This document shows positions 1 through 11,125 of a stretch of DNA of 64,000 nucleotides, piece after piece; positions within the stretch are counted from its first letter, which is position 1, and every line of letters begins with the position of its first letter. The stretch lies in the NCBI GenBank assembly GCA_963759375.1, contig CAVWYY010000004.1:1-64000 (forward strand). Direction: 5' to 3'. This DNA is from DASSUW01 sp963759375 (GTDB taxonomy: Bacteria > Actinomycetota > Thermoleophilia > Solirubrobacterales > Solirubrobacteraceae). The position numbers and the translations under genes are program-made. A model generated the notes under the pieces. It did no database searches. It was not told where the DNA came from and saw only the letters and a list, made by a program, of their open reading frames with translations.

Positions 1-232
1 TGGACGCGCCGCCCGGTGCGAACGTCCCCTCGTAGTTGATCGCGCTGACGTCGCTTCGCCGCAGCACCGGGGCGATCTCCCGCAGCTGCGGCCAGCCGGC
101 CTGCGGGGGCCGCCCGTAGGACGAGCCGAGTGTGACGTCGCCGCCCCAGGTGAGCGACACCCCCGCATCCGCCACTGCCGGGAACACGAGCATGCCGACC
201 ACCGCCACCACCCAGCTCCGCATGCCGTGCAT
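1..232 (-). CDS. CapA-family metallophosphatase-like protein, N-terminal part (runs off left edge)
   Basis: The visible 77 residues start at ATG 232 (a second ATG lies at 223) and leave the window. A signal peptide (VVAVVGMLVFPAVADA) is followed by LTWGGDVTLGSSYG and, about 35 residues on, SAINYEGTF. The pair GDxxLG ... NxE is the opening signature of the CapA/PGA_cap fold, a calcineurin-like phosphoesterase family tied to poly-gamma-glutamate and other envelope polymers; an exported location is inferred from the signal peptide. It starts 4 bases after the GH13 stop codon, so it is probably the third gene of that operon. The catalytic half is outside the window, so the exact role is open. Confidence 0.7.
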   Translation of the reverse strand, partial: MHGMRSWVVAVVGMLVFPAVADAGVSLTWGGDVTLGSSYGRPPQAGWPQLREIAPVLRRSDVSAINYEGTFAPGGAS

Positions 233-236
233 CGAA

Positions 237-1648
237 TCAGGCGAAGGTGACGAAGTGCGCGCCCCAGCCGTCGAGGGCCACGAACAGGCCCTCGGCGGCG
301 AGCTCGTCGCCGTCGCGCGTGAACCGCTCGCCGCTCAGCCGGTCGGTGAGCTCCCAGGTGCGGCCGGCCAGGTCGCTCCACGGCAGCCGCACGCGTGACT
401 GCGCCGGGGTGTCCGACAGGTTGACCACGACGAGCTCGCGCGGCCAGCACCAGGCGACGAGCCGCCGGTACGAGTCGTTGTCCGGCCAGCCGGCGCAGTC
501 GGACAGCCGCCATTCGCCGTCGCGGAGGCCGGAGTCGGCGATCGCGCGCAGGAGGCGCGCGTGGAACGCGCGCAGGTCCTCGTCGGGCGGCTCGTCGGGC
601 CCGCGCGCGAGGAACACCGGGATCCGCGTGCGGTGGCCGTCCAGCTGACCGTCGTGGAACAGCCGCGCGCCCTGGAGCGTGGAGAACGCCACGGCGGCGG
701 CGCGCTCGCGCCCCGGGCCGAACGTGGCGGCGGCGCGCGGCTCGTCGTGGTTCTCGATGAATCGGATCAGCCGCTCCTGATAGTCGGCGCCCGCCTGCAG
801 GTGGCCGCGCACGGAGGCGGCGTCCTCGTGCGCGAGCCGGTCGTACAGCCGCTTGTCGTAGCAGTAGTCGAAGCCTTGCTGCTGGAGCGTCCACTCCATG
901 TCCCAGTACGCCTCGGCGATGAACACGAAGTCCGGGTGGGCCGCCTTCACGCGCTCGATCAGCGGCGGCCAGTACTCCTCCGCCGGGGGCGCGCCGCCCC
1001 ACGTGCGCGCGAACACGTCGTTGCACATGAGCATCGCCATGTCGCAGCGCAGGCCGTCGCACTGCGCGGCGAGGCCGAGCAGCGTGTCGGCCACGGCCGC
1101 CCGCAGCTCGGGGGCGAACGCGTTGAGCTGCACGACGTCGGGCCACGGCGGGAAGTACGGGTCGCGGCCCCGCGCGACCCATCCGGCTCCGGTCTCCAGC
1201 GAGCCGACCGGATCGCCGGGATCGCCGGGCACCAGGAGCTCGGGCCGCGACGCCGCCCACGGGTGGTCGGGCGCAACGTGGTTGGGGACGTAGTCGAGGA
1301 CCAGTCCGAGCCCCCGGCTCGCGAGCCGGGCGCGCGCCTCCGCGAGACCCTCCGGGCCGCCGAAGCGCCCGTCGACCACGTACTCGCGCACGCAGTACGG
1401 CGACCCGATCACGTCCTCGGGCCGCAGGTCCGGCAGCGCCGCGCGGTTGCCGGCCGCCAGTCCGGGGTCGGCCTCGGCGATCGCCAGGCCGGCCGGGCTG
1501 CGCCGCCACACGCCCATCAGCCACACGGCGTCGACCGGCAGCGCGGCGATCGCGTCCCAGCGCGCGCCGTCGACCTCGCCGAGCGTCCCGCCGCCCAGCC
1601 AGACCGCGGTGTTGATCTCGTAGATCGTCGGCCGCGGCGGCAGGCGCA

Positions 1649-1649
<1 letters not shown>
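237..1649 (-). CDS. GH13 alpha-amylase-family glycoside hydrolase
   Basis: A 470-residue cytoplasmic TIM-barrel enzyme acting on alpha-glucosidic bonds. The four GH13 regions are visible: DYVPNH (about residues 119-124), GLRCDMA with the nucleophile Asp203, FIAEAYW with the acid/base Glu246, and FIENHDEPR with the stabilising Asp302. The C-terminus (about 390-470) looks like the usual beta-sandwich. There is no signal peptide. The ATG shares its first base with the TGA of the GH63-like gene (TGATG), so the two are translationally coupled. A joint role in turnover of glycogen, trehalose or an alpha-glucoside solute is inferred; the exact substrate cannot be read from the sequence. Confidence 0.9.
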
Positions 1650-4207
<2,558 letters not shown>

Positions 4208-4213
4208 GCGGCC

Positions 4214-4219
4214 ACACTA
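4214..4219 (-). promoter_or_regulatory. -10-like element of the GH63-GH13-CapA operon
   Basis: TAGTGT on the minus strand, six bases before the GTG start. It matches the actinobacterial TAnnnT pattern and would place the transcript start on or beside the start codon. No -35 box is evident. Confidence 0.4.
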
Positions 4220-4265
4220 ACGGCGGCGATCCGGACGTGCGCGCCCGCTACGACGCAGGCGCCGT

Positions 4266-4292
4266 GGCGGCCCCGGATCGCCCGGGGCCGCC
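4266..4292 (-). terminator. Strong hairpin after the M1 peptidase gene
   Basis: Perfect 11-bp stem GGCGGCCCCGG / CCGGGGCCGCC with a 5-base loop, in the 96-bp gap between the peptidase stop and the GH63 start. There is no T-tract, so factor-independent termination is uncertain. Confidence 0.45.
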
Positions 4293-4303
4293 TGGCGGTC
4301 GTC

Positions 4304-5843
4304 TCAGCGCTTGAGGAGCCCGAGCTCCAGCGAGCGGGCGGTGCTGCTGCGCGCCGCCGTCGCTGTCGCGGCGGCAGCGGTCACCGGGTCCGCCGTCCAG
4401 TCCGGATGGCCCGGCATCGGCGGGACGGTGTCGCCGTAGAGCCAGTCGCGCAGGAACCGGGTCAGGTTGCGGTGCGTGACCTTGTTCACGTGCGCGATCC
4501 ACTGCTCGGTGCTGACCGACTCGTCCTTGTAGCGCTTCACCCATGTGCGCTCGACCTTGGAGAACCGCTCCTCGCCGATCACCTGGCGGAGCGCGTACAG
4601 CGCGAGCGAGCCGCCGCCGTACACGTTGTCGCTGAACAACGTGAAGATGTCGTTCCCGGTCGGCTTGGCCACAGGCCCGTACTGCGCCCGCAGCTGGTTG
4701 GCGATCCGGTACTCCTCGCGCCAGTAGCCGACGATGTCGAAGCCGAAGAACTCCGACGCGTAGCTCTTCTCGTAGTAGTCGGCGTGGCCCTCGTTGAGCC
4801 ACACGTCCTGCCAGCGCACCGGCGCCACGCTGTCGCCGAACCACTGGTGGGCGAGCTCGTGCACCATGATCGGCTCGTAGTTGGAAGGCGGCCGCGGAGG
4901 CGTGAACAGGAATACGGGATGCAGCGACAGCGTCTGCGTCTCGAGCGCGTACCCGAACCGCTGGTCCGCCGCCAGGACACCGTACGCATTGAACGGATAG
5001 CGACCGACCCGGTCGATCATCCACCGCAGGTGGTCGGGTGTGCGCGCCAGCGCCGGCTCCACCGTGGACGTCGCGCTGCTGCTCGACACGTCGCGGACAT
5101 GGACGCCCCGCACGCGCCCGCGGTCCGTCACGTCGAAGTCGCCGACGGCGAGCTGGATCAGCTCGGACGCCATCGGCTCGCGCATGAAGTACTCGCTGTA
5201 CGTGCGCCCGCCCCGTGTCTGCCGGTACACGAGGTCGCCGTTGCCGACCGCCGTCGTGCCCTCCGGCACGTCGAAGCTGATGTCGTAGCTCGCCTTGTCG
5301 GCGGGGTGGTCATTGACCGGGTAGAAGTCGTGGCCGAAGTCAGGCTGCCCGGCGGTGATCGAGCCGCCGTTCACGGCGAAGAACCCGAACGGGAGGGTGT
5401 CGACGGGCGTGTACGGGTGCGCCGTGTAGGTCACGCGCACCGCGAACTTCTCGTGGTCCTTGAGCGGATGCGTTCGGCGTGATGACGATCTCCTCGTCCG
5501 CCCACGTGAAGCGCGCCGGCCGACCGTCCACCTGGACCGACCCGACGGAGTCGCCGTCGAAGTCGAGGTTGAAGCGCGACAGCGCCTTCGTGGCTCGCGC
5601 GTACATCGTGATCTTCCCCTGCACCGTCTCGTTCGGCGCCGCGGTCGGATAACGAAGCGCGAGCGAGTAGTGCTTGGCGTCGTAGCCGCCGTTCCCGAGC
5701 GTTGGGAAGAGCGGGTCGCCGATGCCGACAGAGCCCGGCGACGGCGCGTGATGATGCGATGCGGCTGCGGGTGCAGCCGTCACCGCCGCGATCGCGACAG
5801 CGACCGCCAGTGCGGCCCTGCGCCGCACGAAAGAGCGTTCCAT
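4304..5843 (-). pseudogene. M1-family metallopeptidase, split by one frameshift
   Basis: Two adjacent frames together make a complete secreted M1 (aminopeptidase N-like) zinc peptidase. The first (start ATG 5843) gives a signal peptide (AALAVAVAIAAVTAAPAAAS) and the N-terminal beta domain up to EEIVITPNA. The second resumes LKDHEKFAVRVTYTAHPYTP and holds the zinc site HELAHQWFGD followed by WLNEGHADYYE (HExxH-x18-E). The frame changes by a single base at about 5464-5475. All catalytic residues are intact on both sides, so this is either a recent inactivation or a sequencing indel. It stands alone, between the sigma-factor gene and the glycosidase operon. Confidence 0.85.
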
Positions 5844-5884
5844 CCGGCGAAAGTATTCCCGCCGTCAAGTCACGCCGAGGGAAC

Positions 5885-6718
5885 CTAGGCGGCCATCAGC
5901 TCGCGCGCGGCCGGCAGCGCGCCGAGCGTGCGCAGCGCGCGGTCCTCGACCTGGCGAACCTGGTGCGGCTTGACGCCGAGCGCCCGCGCCGTCTCGGTCG
6001 GCGAGTGGGGCGCCTCGTCGCCGAGGCCGTAGCGGAGCTCCAGCACCCGGCGCTCGATCGCGCCGAGCTGGCCCAGCGCGGCGGCGACGCCGTCGCGCTC
6101 GGCTCCGGCCATCGCCTCGTCCTCGGGTGATGGCGAGGCGGCGGCCACGAGGTCGCCCAGCTCGGTCTCTCCGTCGTCGGCGATCGGCGCGTCGAGCGAC
6201 GCGGGGCGGCGGCCGGCGCCCTGCAGGCGCTCGACGTCCTCGACCTCGATCCCGAGGTCGGCCGCCAGCTCGGCGTTGGTGGGGGCTCCGCCGAGGCGTG
6301 TGGTCAGGGTGCGCTCGGCGATCTCCAGCCGGCGCACCTGGTCCGCGACCGTGATCGGGAGCCGGACCATCCGGCCCTTGTCGGCCACCGCGCGGCCGAC
6401 GGCCTGGCGGATCCACAGCGTCGCGTACGTGGAGAATCGGTGGCCGCGCCGGTAGTCGAACTTCTCGACGGCGCGGACGAGGCCGATCGTGCCCTCCTGG
6501 ATCAGATCGGTCAGCGTGAGCCCCGAGTCCTCGCGCTGGTAGCGCTTGGCGATGTGGACCACGAGGCGCAGGTTCGCCTCGATCATGTGGTCCTTGGCGG
6601 CCATGTCGCCGCGCTCGACGCGACGTGCGAGCGCCTGCTCCTGCGCCGCGGTCAGCAGCGGCGTGCGAGCGATCCCACGCAGGTAAAGGGCCAAACCGTC
6701 GTCATGGCGATCGCTCAT
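5885..6718 (-). CDS. RpoD/SigB-like group sigma-70 factor
   Basis: A 277-residue sigma factor with region 1.2 (LYLRGIARTPLLTAAQE), region 2 (DLIQEGTIGLVRAVEKFDYRRGHRFSTYA followed by LWIRQAV), region 3, and a region 4 helix-turn-helix (TETARALGVKPHQVRQVEDRAL). It lacks the long region 1.1, so it is an alternative (group 2/3-like) factor, not the primary one. The ATG at 6718 is chosen; a GTG at 6727 is an alternative. It is divergent from htrA, and the shared region contains four tandem 11-bp repeats ending 14-23 bases from this start. Joint control by the two-component system at 9290-11013 is therefore possible (inference). Confidence 0.85.
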   Translation of the reverse strand: MSDRHDDGLALYLRGIARTPLLTAAQEQALARRVERGDMAAKDHMIEANLRLVVHIAKRYQREDSGLTLTDLIQEGTIGLVRAVEKFDYRRGHRFSTYATLWIRQAVGRAVADKGRMVRLPITVADQVRRLEIAERTLTTRLGGAPTNAELAADLGIEVEDVERLQGAGRRPASLDAPIADDGETELGDLVAAASPSPEDEAMAGAERDGVAAALGQLGAIERRVLELRYGLGDEAPHSPTETARALGVKPHQVRQVEDRALRTLGALPAARELMAA

Positions 6719-6740
6719 GACCCGCACAATCGACCTAGTT

Positions 6741-6784
6741 CTTCAAGGACTCCTGAAGGCTGCCTCAAGACCTCCTGAAGGCTT
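6741..6784 (+). repeat. Four tandem 11-bp repeats, probable OmpR-family regulator site
   Basis: Four head-to-tail units of exactly 11 bp: CTTCAAGGACT, CCTGAAGGCTG, CCTCAAGACCT, CCTGAAGGCTT. The AAG recurs at 6745, 6756, 6767 and 6778, once per helical turn. OmpR/PhoB-type response regulators typically bind such direct repeats. The array lies between the divergent sigma-factor and htrA genes, 63 bp before the htrA start. The same AAG phase recurs at 11040-11072 in front of the response-regulator gene. Confidence 0.65.
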
Positions 6785-6846
6785 ATGTGGGCCTGACTTC
6801 GCGCGTCTACCGTGGCCGCCGAACGCTTGTGAATTCAGGAGACCGA

Positions 6847-8058
6847 ATGAGCCTCTGGACCGACGACCGAACGCCTCGCCAACCCGAGCCGCCGACTTCC
6901 CCCACGCGGAACGAGGAGCCCCCGCCCTCACCGCCCGCCGACGCCCCGCCGCGGGGGGCTGAACCCTCCCCCCGCGGCGGTGGCCGCTGGCTCGCCGCGC
7001 TCGGCGGCGGCACGGTCTCCGCGGTCGTGGTCTCCGCGGTCCTGCTCGGCACCGGCATCGCCGACAACGACCAGCCGTCGACGGCCCCGGCGAACGACAA
7101 CTCGAACCCGGTGACGATCAACGCCAGCGACGCCAAGGGCGACCTGGTCCGCACGGTCTACAACGCGGCAAGCCCGAGCGTGGCGTCGATCCGCACGGGC
7201 AGCGGCTCGGGCACCGGCTTCCTCGTCGACAGCAACGGGACCATCGTCACCAACGCGCACGTGGTCGGTGACAGCAAGGAGGTCCAGGTCCGCTTCAACG
7301 ACAAGGGCGACTACCACCAGGGCGAGGTCCTCAGCGTCGACGCCTCGACCGACCTCGCGGCCGTCAAGGTCGACCCGAGCGACGCGCAGGGCATCCGCCC
7401 GCTCGAGCTCGCCGACTCCGACGGCGCCAAGGTCGGCGACACGGTGATCGCGATCGGCTATCCGCTGGGGCTCGACCGCACGGCGACGGCCGGCATCGTC
7501 TCCGGCCTCGAGCGCCAGATCCAGTCGCCCAACGGCTTCTCGATCGACAGGGTCATCCAGACCGACGCCGCGGTGAACCCGGGCAACTCCGGTGGCCCGC
7601 TGCTCAACGACAAGGGCCAGGTGATCGGCGTCAACTCGCAGATCGCGACCGCCGCCAGCGGCGGTGACGGCAACGTGGGCATCGCGTTCGCGGTCCCGTC
7701 CAACACCGTGACGGAGGTCCTGCCCGACCTCGAGAACGGCACCGCTCCCAAGCATGCCTACCTCGGCCTCCAGACGACCACCCCGCAGTCGGGCACCGGC
7801 GCCCAGATCGCCGAGGCGACCGCGGGCGGGCCGTCCGCACGCGCGGGCCTCGAGGCCGGCGACGTCGTGACGAAGGTCAACGGCGCCGACATCGGCGGGC
7901 CGGACGACGTCGCGCAGGCGATCTCCGACAAGAAGCCCGGGGACCAGGTGGAGGTCACAGTCCGCCGCAACGGCTCCGAGGACACCGTCAAGGTGACGCT
8001 GGGCCAGCGCCCCGAGCAGGTGCCGAGCACGACCCAGCAGGAGCCGCAGACTCCGTAA
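6847..8058 (+). CDS. HtrA/DegP-like membrane-anchored serine protease with PDZ domain
   Basis: A 403-residue envelope quality-control protease. A Pro-rich cytoplasmic leader (1-45) is followed by one membrane segment (about 50-72), a linker, a trypsin-like domain with His138 (TNAHVVG), Asp169 (STDLAAVKV) and Ser248 (NPGNSGGPLL), and one C-terminal PDZ domain (about 305-395). AGGAG at 6837-6841 lies 5 bases before the ATG and sets the start. Architecture and size match mycobacterial PepD/HtrA-type proteins that degrade misfolded envelope proteins. The upstream 11-bp repeat array suggests activation by an OmpR-type regulator. A UUCG-loop terminator follows, so it is probably monocistronic. Confidence 0.93.
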   Translation: MSLWTDDRTPRQPEPPTSPTRNEEPPPSPPADAPPRGAEPSPRGGGRWLAALGGGTVSAVVVSAVLLGTGIADNDQPSTAPANDNSNPVTINASDAKGDLVRTVYNAASPSVASIRTGSGSGTGFLVDSNGTIVTNAHVVGDSKEVQVRFNDKGDYHQGEVLSVDASTDLAAVKVDPSDAQGIRPLELADSDGAKVGDTVIAIGYPLGLDRTATAGIVSGLERQIQSPNGFSIDRVIQTDAAVNPGNSGGPLLNDKGQVIGVNSQIATAASGGDGNVGIAFAVPSNTVTEVLPDLENGTAPKHAYLGLQTTTPQSGTGAQIAEATAGGPSARAGLEAGDVVTKVNGADIGGPDDVAQAISDKKPGDQVEVTVRRNGSEDTVKVTLGQRPEQVPSTTQQEPQTP

Positions 8059-8071
8059 CCGGGCAGGTTTG

Positions 8072-8093
8072 AGGCGGCTCTTCGGAGCCGCTT
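8072..8093 (+). terminator. Hairpin terminator after htrA
   Basis: Stem AGGCGGCTC / GAGCCGCTT (9 bp with one G-U) closed by a TTCG tetraloop, 13 bases after the htrA stop and followed by ACCTGTTCTT. Confidence 0.65.
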
Positions 8094-8130
8094 ACCTGTT
8101 CTTAGAGATCGTCGGCTTGACTGGCCGGCC

Positions 8131-8355
8131 ATGGGTACAAGGGGAACGCGATCGATATTCGTCGCCGCTCTCTGCACGGGAATCGCCATGGTCGGCCTGT
8201 CGGTCCACGGTCTGATGGGTATCGATGACGAGCTCGCGCAGTCAGCGTTCGCCGCGCGTGAGGCGCATTACGTCGACTATCAATCGGCGAATGAGCAGCA
8301 GCGCGACACGGGTGACTGCCACCGGGCGCCGGTGGTGGATCTGTCCCGTACCTGA
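8131..8355 (+). CDS. Small exported protein of unknown function
   Basis: A 74-residue ORF. Residues 1-30 form a basic start plus hydrophobic stretch (TRSIFVAALCTGIAMVGLSVHG), like a signal peptide or single membrane anchor. The rest is polar with one Cys (GDCHRAP). No family is recognised. In favour of a real gene, it ends 6 bases before the next gene's GTG, and its stop overlaps that gene's GAGGCGG ribosome-binding region. No good Shine-Dalgarno precedes its own ATG, so confidence is limited. Confidence 0.45.
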   Translation: MGTRGTRSIFVAALCTGIAMVGLSVHGLMGIDDELAQSAFAAREAHYVDYQSANEQQRDTGDCHRAPVVDLSRT

Positions 8356-8361
8356 GGCGGC

Positions 8362-9348
8362 GTGACACCCACGGTCGAGGAGGTCCGGCGGATCGCCGCC
8401 CTCCCCGATCCGGTGATCCGCAACCTGCAGATCACCGAGTGCTACTCGCGGCTGGCCGCCGCGGTCGCCGAGCGCCGCTCCGGCGGCGCCAACTGGTGCA
8501 CGTTCGCCACCTGGGCCTCCCGGCAGGCCGGCGGCACGATCCGCGGCGAGGACCTGATCGACGCGCTCCGGCGCGAGCTCGGGAAGGACGCCGAGCTGCT
8601 GCACCCGGTCGACTCGTTCTGGCGGGCGCTCCTGCGCCGCGGCCTGTTCAACCGCGAGAGTCGGTTCGGGCGCCTGGTGTGGAGCCTGCACACGCCGTTC
8701 GACGCGTTCGAGGTGGCCAGCGACGCGGTCGCCCGCGGCAACCGCAAGGTGTTCGCCGAGATCGGCCTCGAGTTCACCCGGTACGTGACGCTCGACCGCG
8801 ACGCGTTCTTCGCGGGCCTCCAGGACCCGGAGCTGCGCCAGGCGTTCACGCACATGGAGAGCGCCGAGCCCGACCTGCTCGTGCTGGCCAACCTGGAGAT
8901 CGGACTGCACGAGCAGACCCGCCTGCAGCCGGAGATCGCCGAGGCGCTCGACGCGCCGACGGCGTCCGAGCAGGGGCTGCTCAAGCGGATCCTCGGCTGG
9001 CCGCTGCAGCGGCGGCTCACGCGCCTGAGCCGCGAGGTGGTCACGCGCAGCCTGATGGTGCTGTCACTGCCGGGCGCGGTGCTGTTCCTCGGCCGCAACC
9101 TCGACATGCCGCTGCCGCCGCCGGGCGGCAACGCCGAGCTCGCGGCGCTGCTCGCACGCTACGAGCCCGTCGCGCCGGCGCCCGACGACTGCGGCGCCCG
9201 CGACTGGGCCGAGCTGACCCAGCGCATGCACTACATCTCGCACCTGTTCCGCGCCTTCCACGAGCGGCCCGAGCTGAGCTCGGCGCCGTTCACGCCAGCG
9301 CAGGTCGAGCGCGTGAGGGCGGGCGAGGTGCCGGAGGGGCCGCTGTGA
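8362..9348 (+). CDS. Conserved hypothetical protein
   Basis: A 328-residue soluble, largely helical protein starting at GTG 8362 behind GAGGCGG. Distinct blocks are GGANWCTFATWASRQAGGTIRG (described here as the NWCTFATWAS region, about 43-60), a mid-region rich in paired acidic and aromatic residues, and SLPGAVLFLGRNLDMP near residue 240. There are no transmembrane segments and no catalytic motif I can name. The last 59 bases overlap tail-to-tail with the sensor kinase gene. The function is unknown. Confidence 0.75.
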   Translation: MTPTVEEVRRIAALPDPVIRNLQITECYSRLAAAVAERRSGGANWCTFATWASRQAGGTIRGEDLIDALRRELGKDAELLHPVDSFWRALLRRGLFNRESRFGRLVWSLHTPFDAFEVASDAVARGNRKVFAEIGLEFTRYVTLDRDAFFAGLQDPELRQAFTHMESAEPDLLVLANLEIGLHEQTRLQPEIAEALDAPTASEQGLLKRILGWPLQRRLTRLSREVVTRSLMVLSLPGAVLFLGRNLDMPLPPPGGNAELAALLARYEPVAPAPDDCGARDWAELTQRMHYISHLFRAFHERPELSSAPFTPAQVERVRAGEVPEGPL

Positions 9349-10363
9349 ACGCCACTTCGGCGACCAGCCCGCCCCCGGCGCGCGGCTGAAGCTCGAGCCG
9401 GGCGCCGTGCGCGTCGGCGACCGAGCGGACGATCGACAGGCCGAGCCCGGCGCCGGGGCCGGAGCAGTCACGGTGCAGGCGCTCGAACGGCTCGGCCAGC
9501 CGGCGGACGTCCTGCGGGCGGATCTCCGGGCCGGTGTTCTCGACGTGCACGAGGCCCGGCCGGACCGTCACGTCAACGGTGCCGCCCATCACGTTGTGGC
9601 GCACCGCGTTCTCGACGAGGTTGGCGACGAGGCGCTCGATCAGCGGCGGGTCGCCGGTGATCGGCGACGGCTCGAGATGCAGATGCACGGCCACGCCGCG
9701 CGCCGCCGCTTCGGTCGCGGTGGTGTCGGCGGCCGTGCGGGCGGCGACGGCGAGGTCGACCGGCTCGCGCCGCGGCAGCGCCTGCTGGCTGCGGGCCAGG
9801 AACATCAGCGAGTCGAGCAGCGCCTGCGTGCGGTCGGCGGCCTCGAGCACCGCCTCGCCCATGTGGCGAAGGTCGGCCTCCGTGGCGTCGGGGTCGGCGA
9901 GCGTGACCTCGACCTCGGCGCGGATCACGGTCAGCGGCGTGCGCAGCTCATGGCTGGCATTGGCGACGAAGCGGCGCTGCGTCTCGAACGCGTCGGCCAG
10001 CCGGTCGAGCATCCCGTCGACCGTGTCGGCCAGCTCGCGGAGCTCGTCGACCGGCCCGCCCATGGCGATCCGCTCGTCCATCCGCTCCTGCGTAACGCGC
10101 TGCGCGAGCGAGGTCACGCGCCGCAGCGGCGAGAGCGCGTGCCCGGCGACGAAGTAGCCGAGGGCGACGGCGACGAGCATGGTGCCCGCGAACGCCAGGA
10201 TGAACTGCGCGTCGACGTGGGCGAGCGCCGGGTCGGCGAACCCCGGCGGCAGCGTCCGGTTCACCTGGCGGTGCACGATCCACGAGCCGATGCCGAGCAG
10301 CAGCGCGCCCGAGGCTCCGAACAGGAGCGTGTACAGCGCGGTGAGGCGGAGCCGAAGTGTCAC
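9290..10363 (-). CDS. Two-component sensor histidine kinase
   Basis: A 357-residue membrane kinase partnered with the response regulator immediately upstream. Two membrane segments (about 8-30 and 53-76) enclose a very short extracytoplasmic loop of about 22 residues. A HAMP segment (about 77-125), a HisKA box with His138 (ASHELRTPL) and an ATPase domain with N-box (LVANLVENAVRHN) and G-box (GPGAGLGLSIV) follow. The GTG start overlaps the regulator's stop by 4 bases (GTGA). The tiny sensor loop suggests sensing of membrane or envelope state rather than a soluble ligand (inference). The C-terminus is Pro/Ala-rich. Confidence 0.92.
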   Translation of the reverse strand: MTLRLRLTALYTLLFGASGALLLGIGSWIVHRQVNRTLPPGFADPALAHVDAQFILAFAGTMLVAVALGYFVAGHALSPLRRVTSLAQRVTQERMDERIAMGGPVDELRELADTVDGMLDRLADAFETQRRFVANASHELRTPLTVIRAEVEVTLADPDATEADLRHMGEAVLEAADRTQALLDSLMFLARSQQALPRREPVDLAVAARTAADTTATEAAARGVAVHLHLEPSPITGDPPLIERLVANLVENAVRHNVMGGTVDVTVRPGLVHVENTGPEIRPQDVRRLAEPFERLHRDCSGPGAGLGLSIVRSVADAHGARLELQPRAGGGLVAEVAFTAAPPAPRPPSRARPALA

Positions 10364-11013
10364 ACGCGATAGCCGGCGCCGCGCACGGTGTGGACCACGG
10401 GCGGGTCTCCGAGCTTGCGGCGCAAGGTCATGACGGTCATGCGGACCGTGTTGGTGAACGGGTCGATCCCCTCGTCCCAGACCTTCTCGAGCAGCTCGTC
10501 CGGGCCCACGACCGCCCCGCCGGCCGTCATCAGCACCTCGAGCACGGCGAGCTCCTTGGGCGCCAGGTCGATCGGCGTGCCCGCGCGCGTGACCTCGCGC
10601 CGGGCGGGATCGAGCTCCACGTCGCCGATCGTCATCACCGGCGGGCGGGGGGCGCCGTTGCGGCGGGCCAGCGCGCGGGTGCGCGCCACCAGCTCGGCGA
10701 ACCGGAACGGCTTGGAGAGGTAGTCGTCAGCGCCCAGCGCCAGGCCGCCGACCAGGTCTTCGACGCCGGCGGCGGCGGTGAGCATCAGGACCTTGGTGCC
10801 CGGGCGCTCGAGCGCCAGCGTGCGGCAGACCTCGTCGCCGTGCATCTCAGGCAGGTCGCGGTCGAGCACCACGACGTCGTACGGCGCGGCGAGCGCCTTC
10901 TGCAGCGCCGACGCACCGTCGCGCGCCAGGTCCACGGCCATGCCCTCGCGGCGGAGACCGCGGGCGACCGCGTCGCCCACCCGGGGCTCGTCTTCCGCGA
11001 TAAGCACTCTCAC
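10360..11013 (-). CDS. OmpR/PhoB-family response regulator
   Basis: A 217-residue regulator. The receiver domain (1-115) has the acidic pocket EDE (7-9), the phospho-acceptor Asp51 (VVLDRDLP) and Lys101 (LSKPF). A winged-helix effector domain ends in VHTVRGAGYRV. It starts at GTG 11013 without a clear Shine-Dalgarno. Three AAG-phased 11-bp repeats lie 27-59 bp upstream (11040-11072) and resemble the four repeats in front of htrA, suggesting autoregulation and control of htrA. This arrangement recalls mycobacterial MprAB-PepD. Confidence 0.93.
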   Translation of the reverse strand: MRVLIAEDEPRVGDAVARGLRREGMAVDLARDGASALQKALAAPYDVVVLDRDLPEMHGDEVCRTLALERPGTKVLMLTAAAGVEDLVGGLALGADDYLSKPFRFAELVARTRALARRNGAPRPPVMTIGDVELDPARREVTRAGTPIDLAPKELAVLEVLMTAGGAVVGPDELLEKVWDEGIDPFTNTVRMTVMTLRRKLGDPPVVHTVRGAGYRV

Positions 11014-11039
11014 GCGGGGAAGCGTGACGGGTGCTCGTG

Positions 11040-11072
11040 AAGAGCCGCCAAAGCCGGCCTAAAGGTCGGCTC
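11040..11072 (-). repeat. Three tandem 11-bp repeats upstream of the response-regulator gene
   Basis: On the plus strand the units are AAGAGCCGCCA, AAGCCGGCCTA and AAGGTCGGCTC, with AAG at 11040, 11051 and 11062. Period and AAG phase equal those of the array at 6741-6784, and AAGnCnGCCTn fits members of both. The site lies in the divergent region between the regulator and the alpha/beta hydrolase gene. Confidence 0.55.
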
Positions 11073-11125
11073 AGCTGTGTGACCCGGGCCACACAAGACG
11101 CCGTCACCGCGGGAACAATGGCTTC

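Noticed and set aside
11020..11042. A fourth AAG unit before the response-regulator repeat array
   Set aside because: The AAG at 11020 is 20 bp, not 22 bp, from the first unit and the surrounding bases do not fit the pattern.
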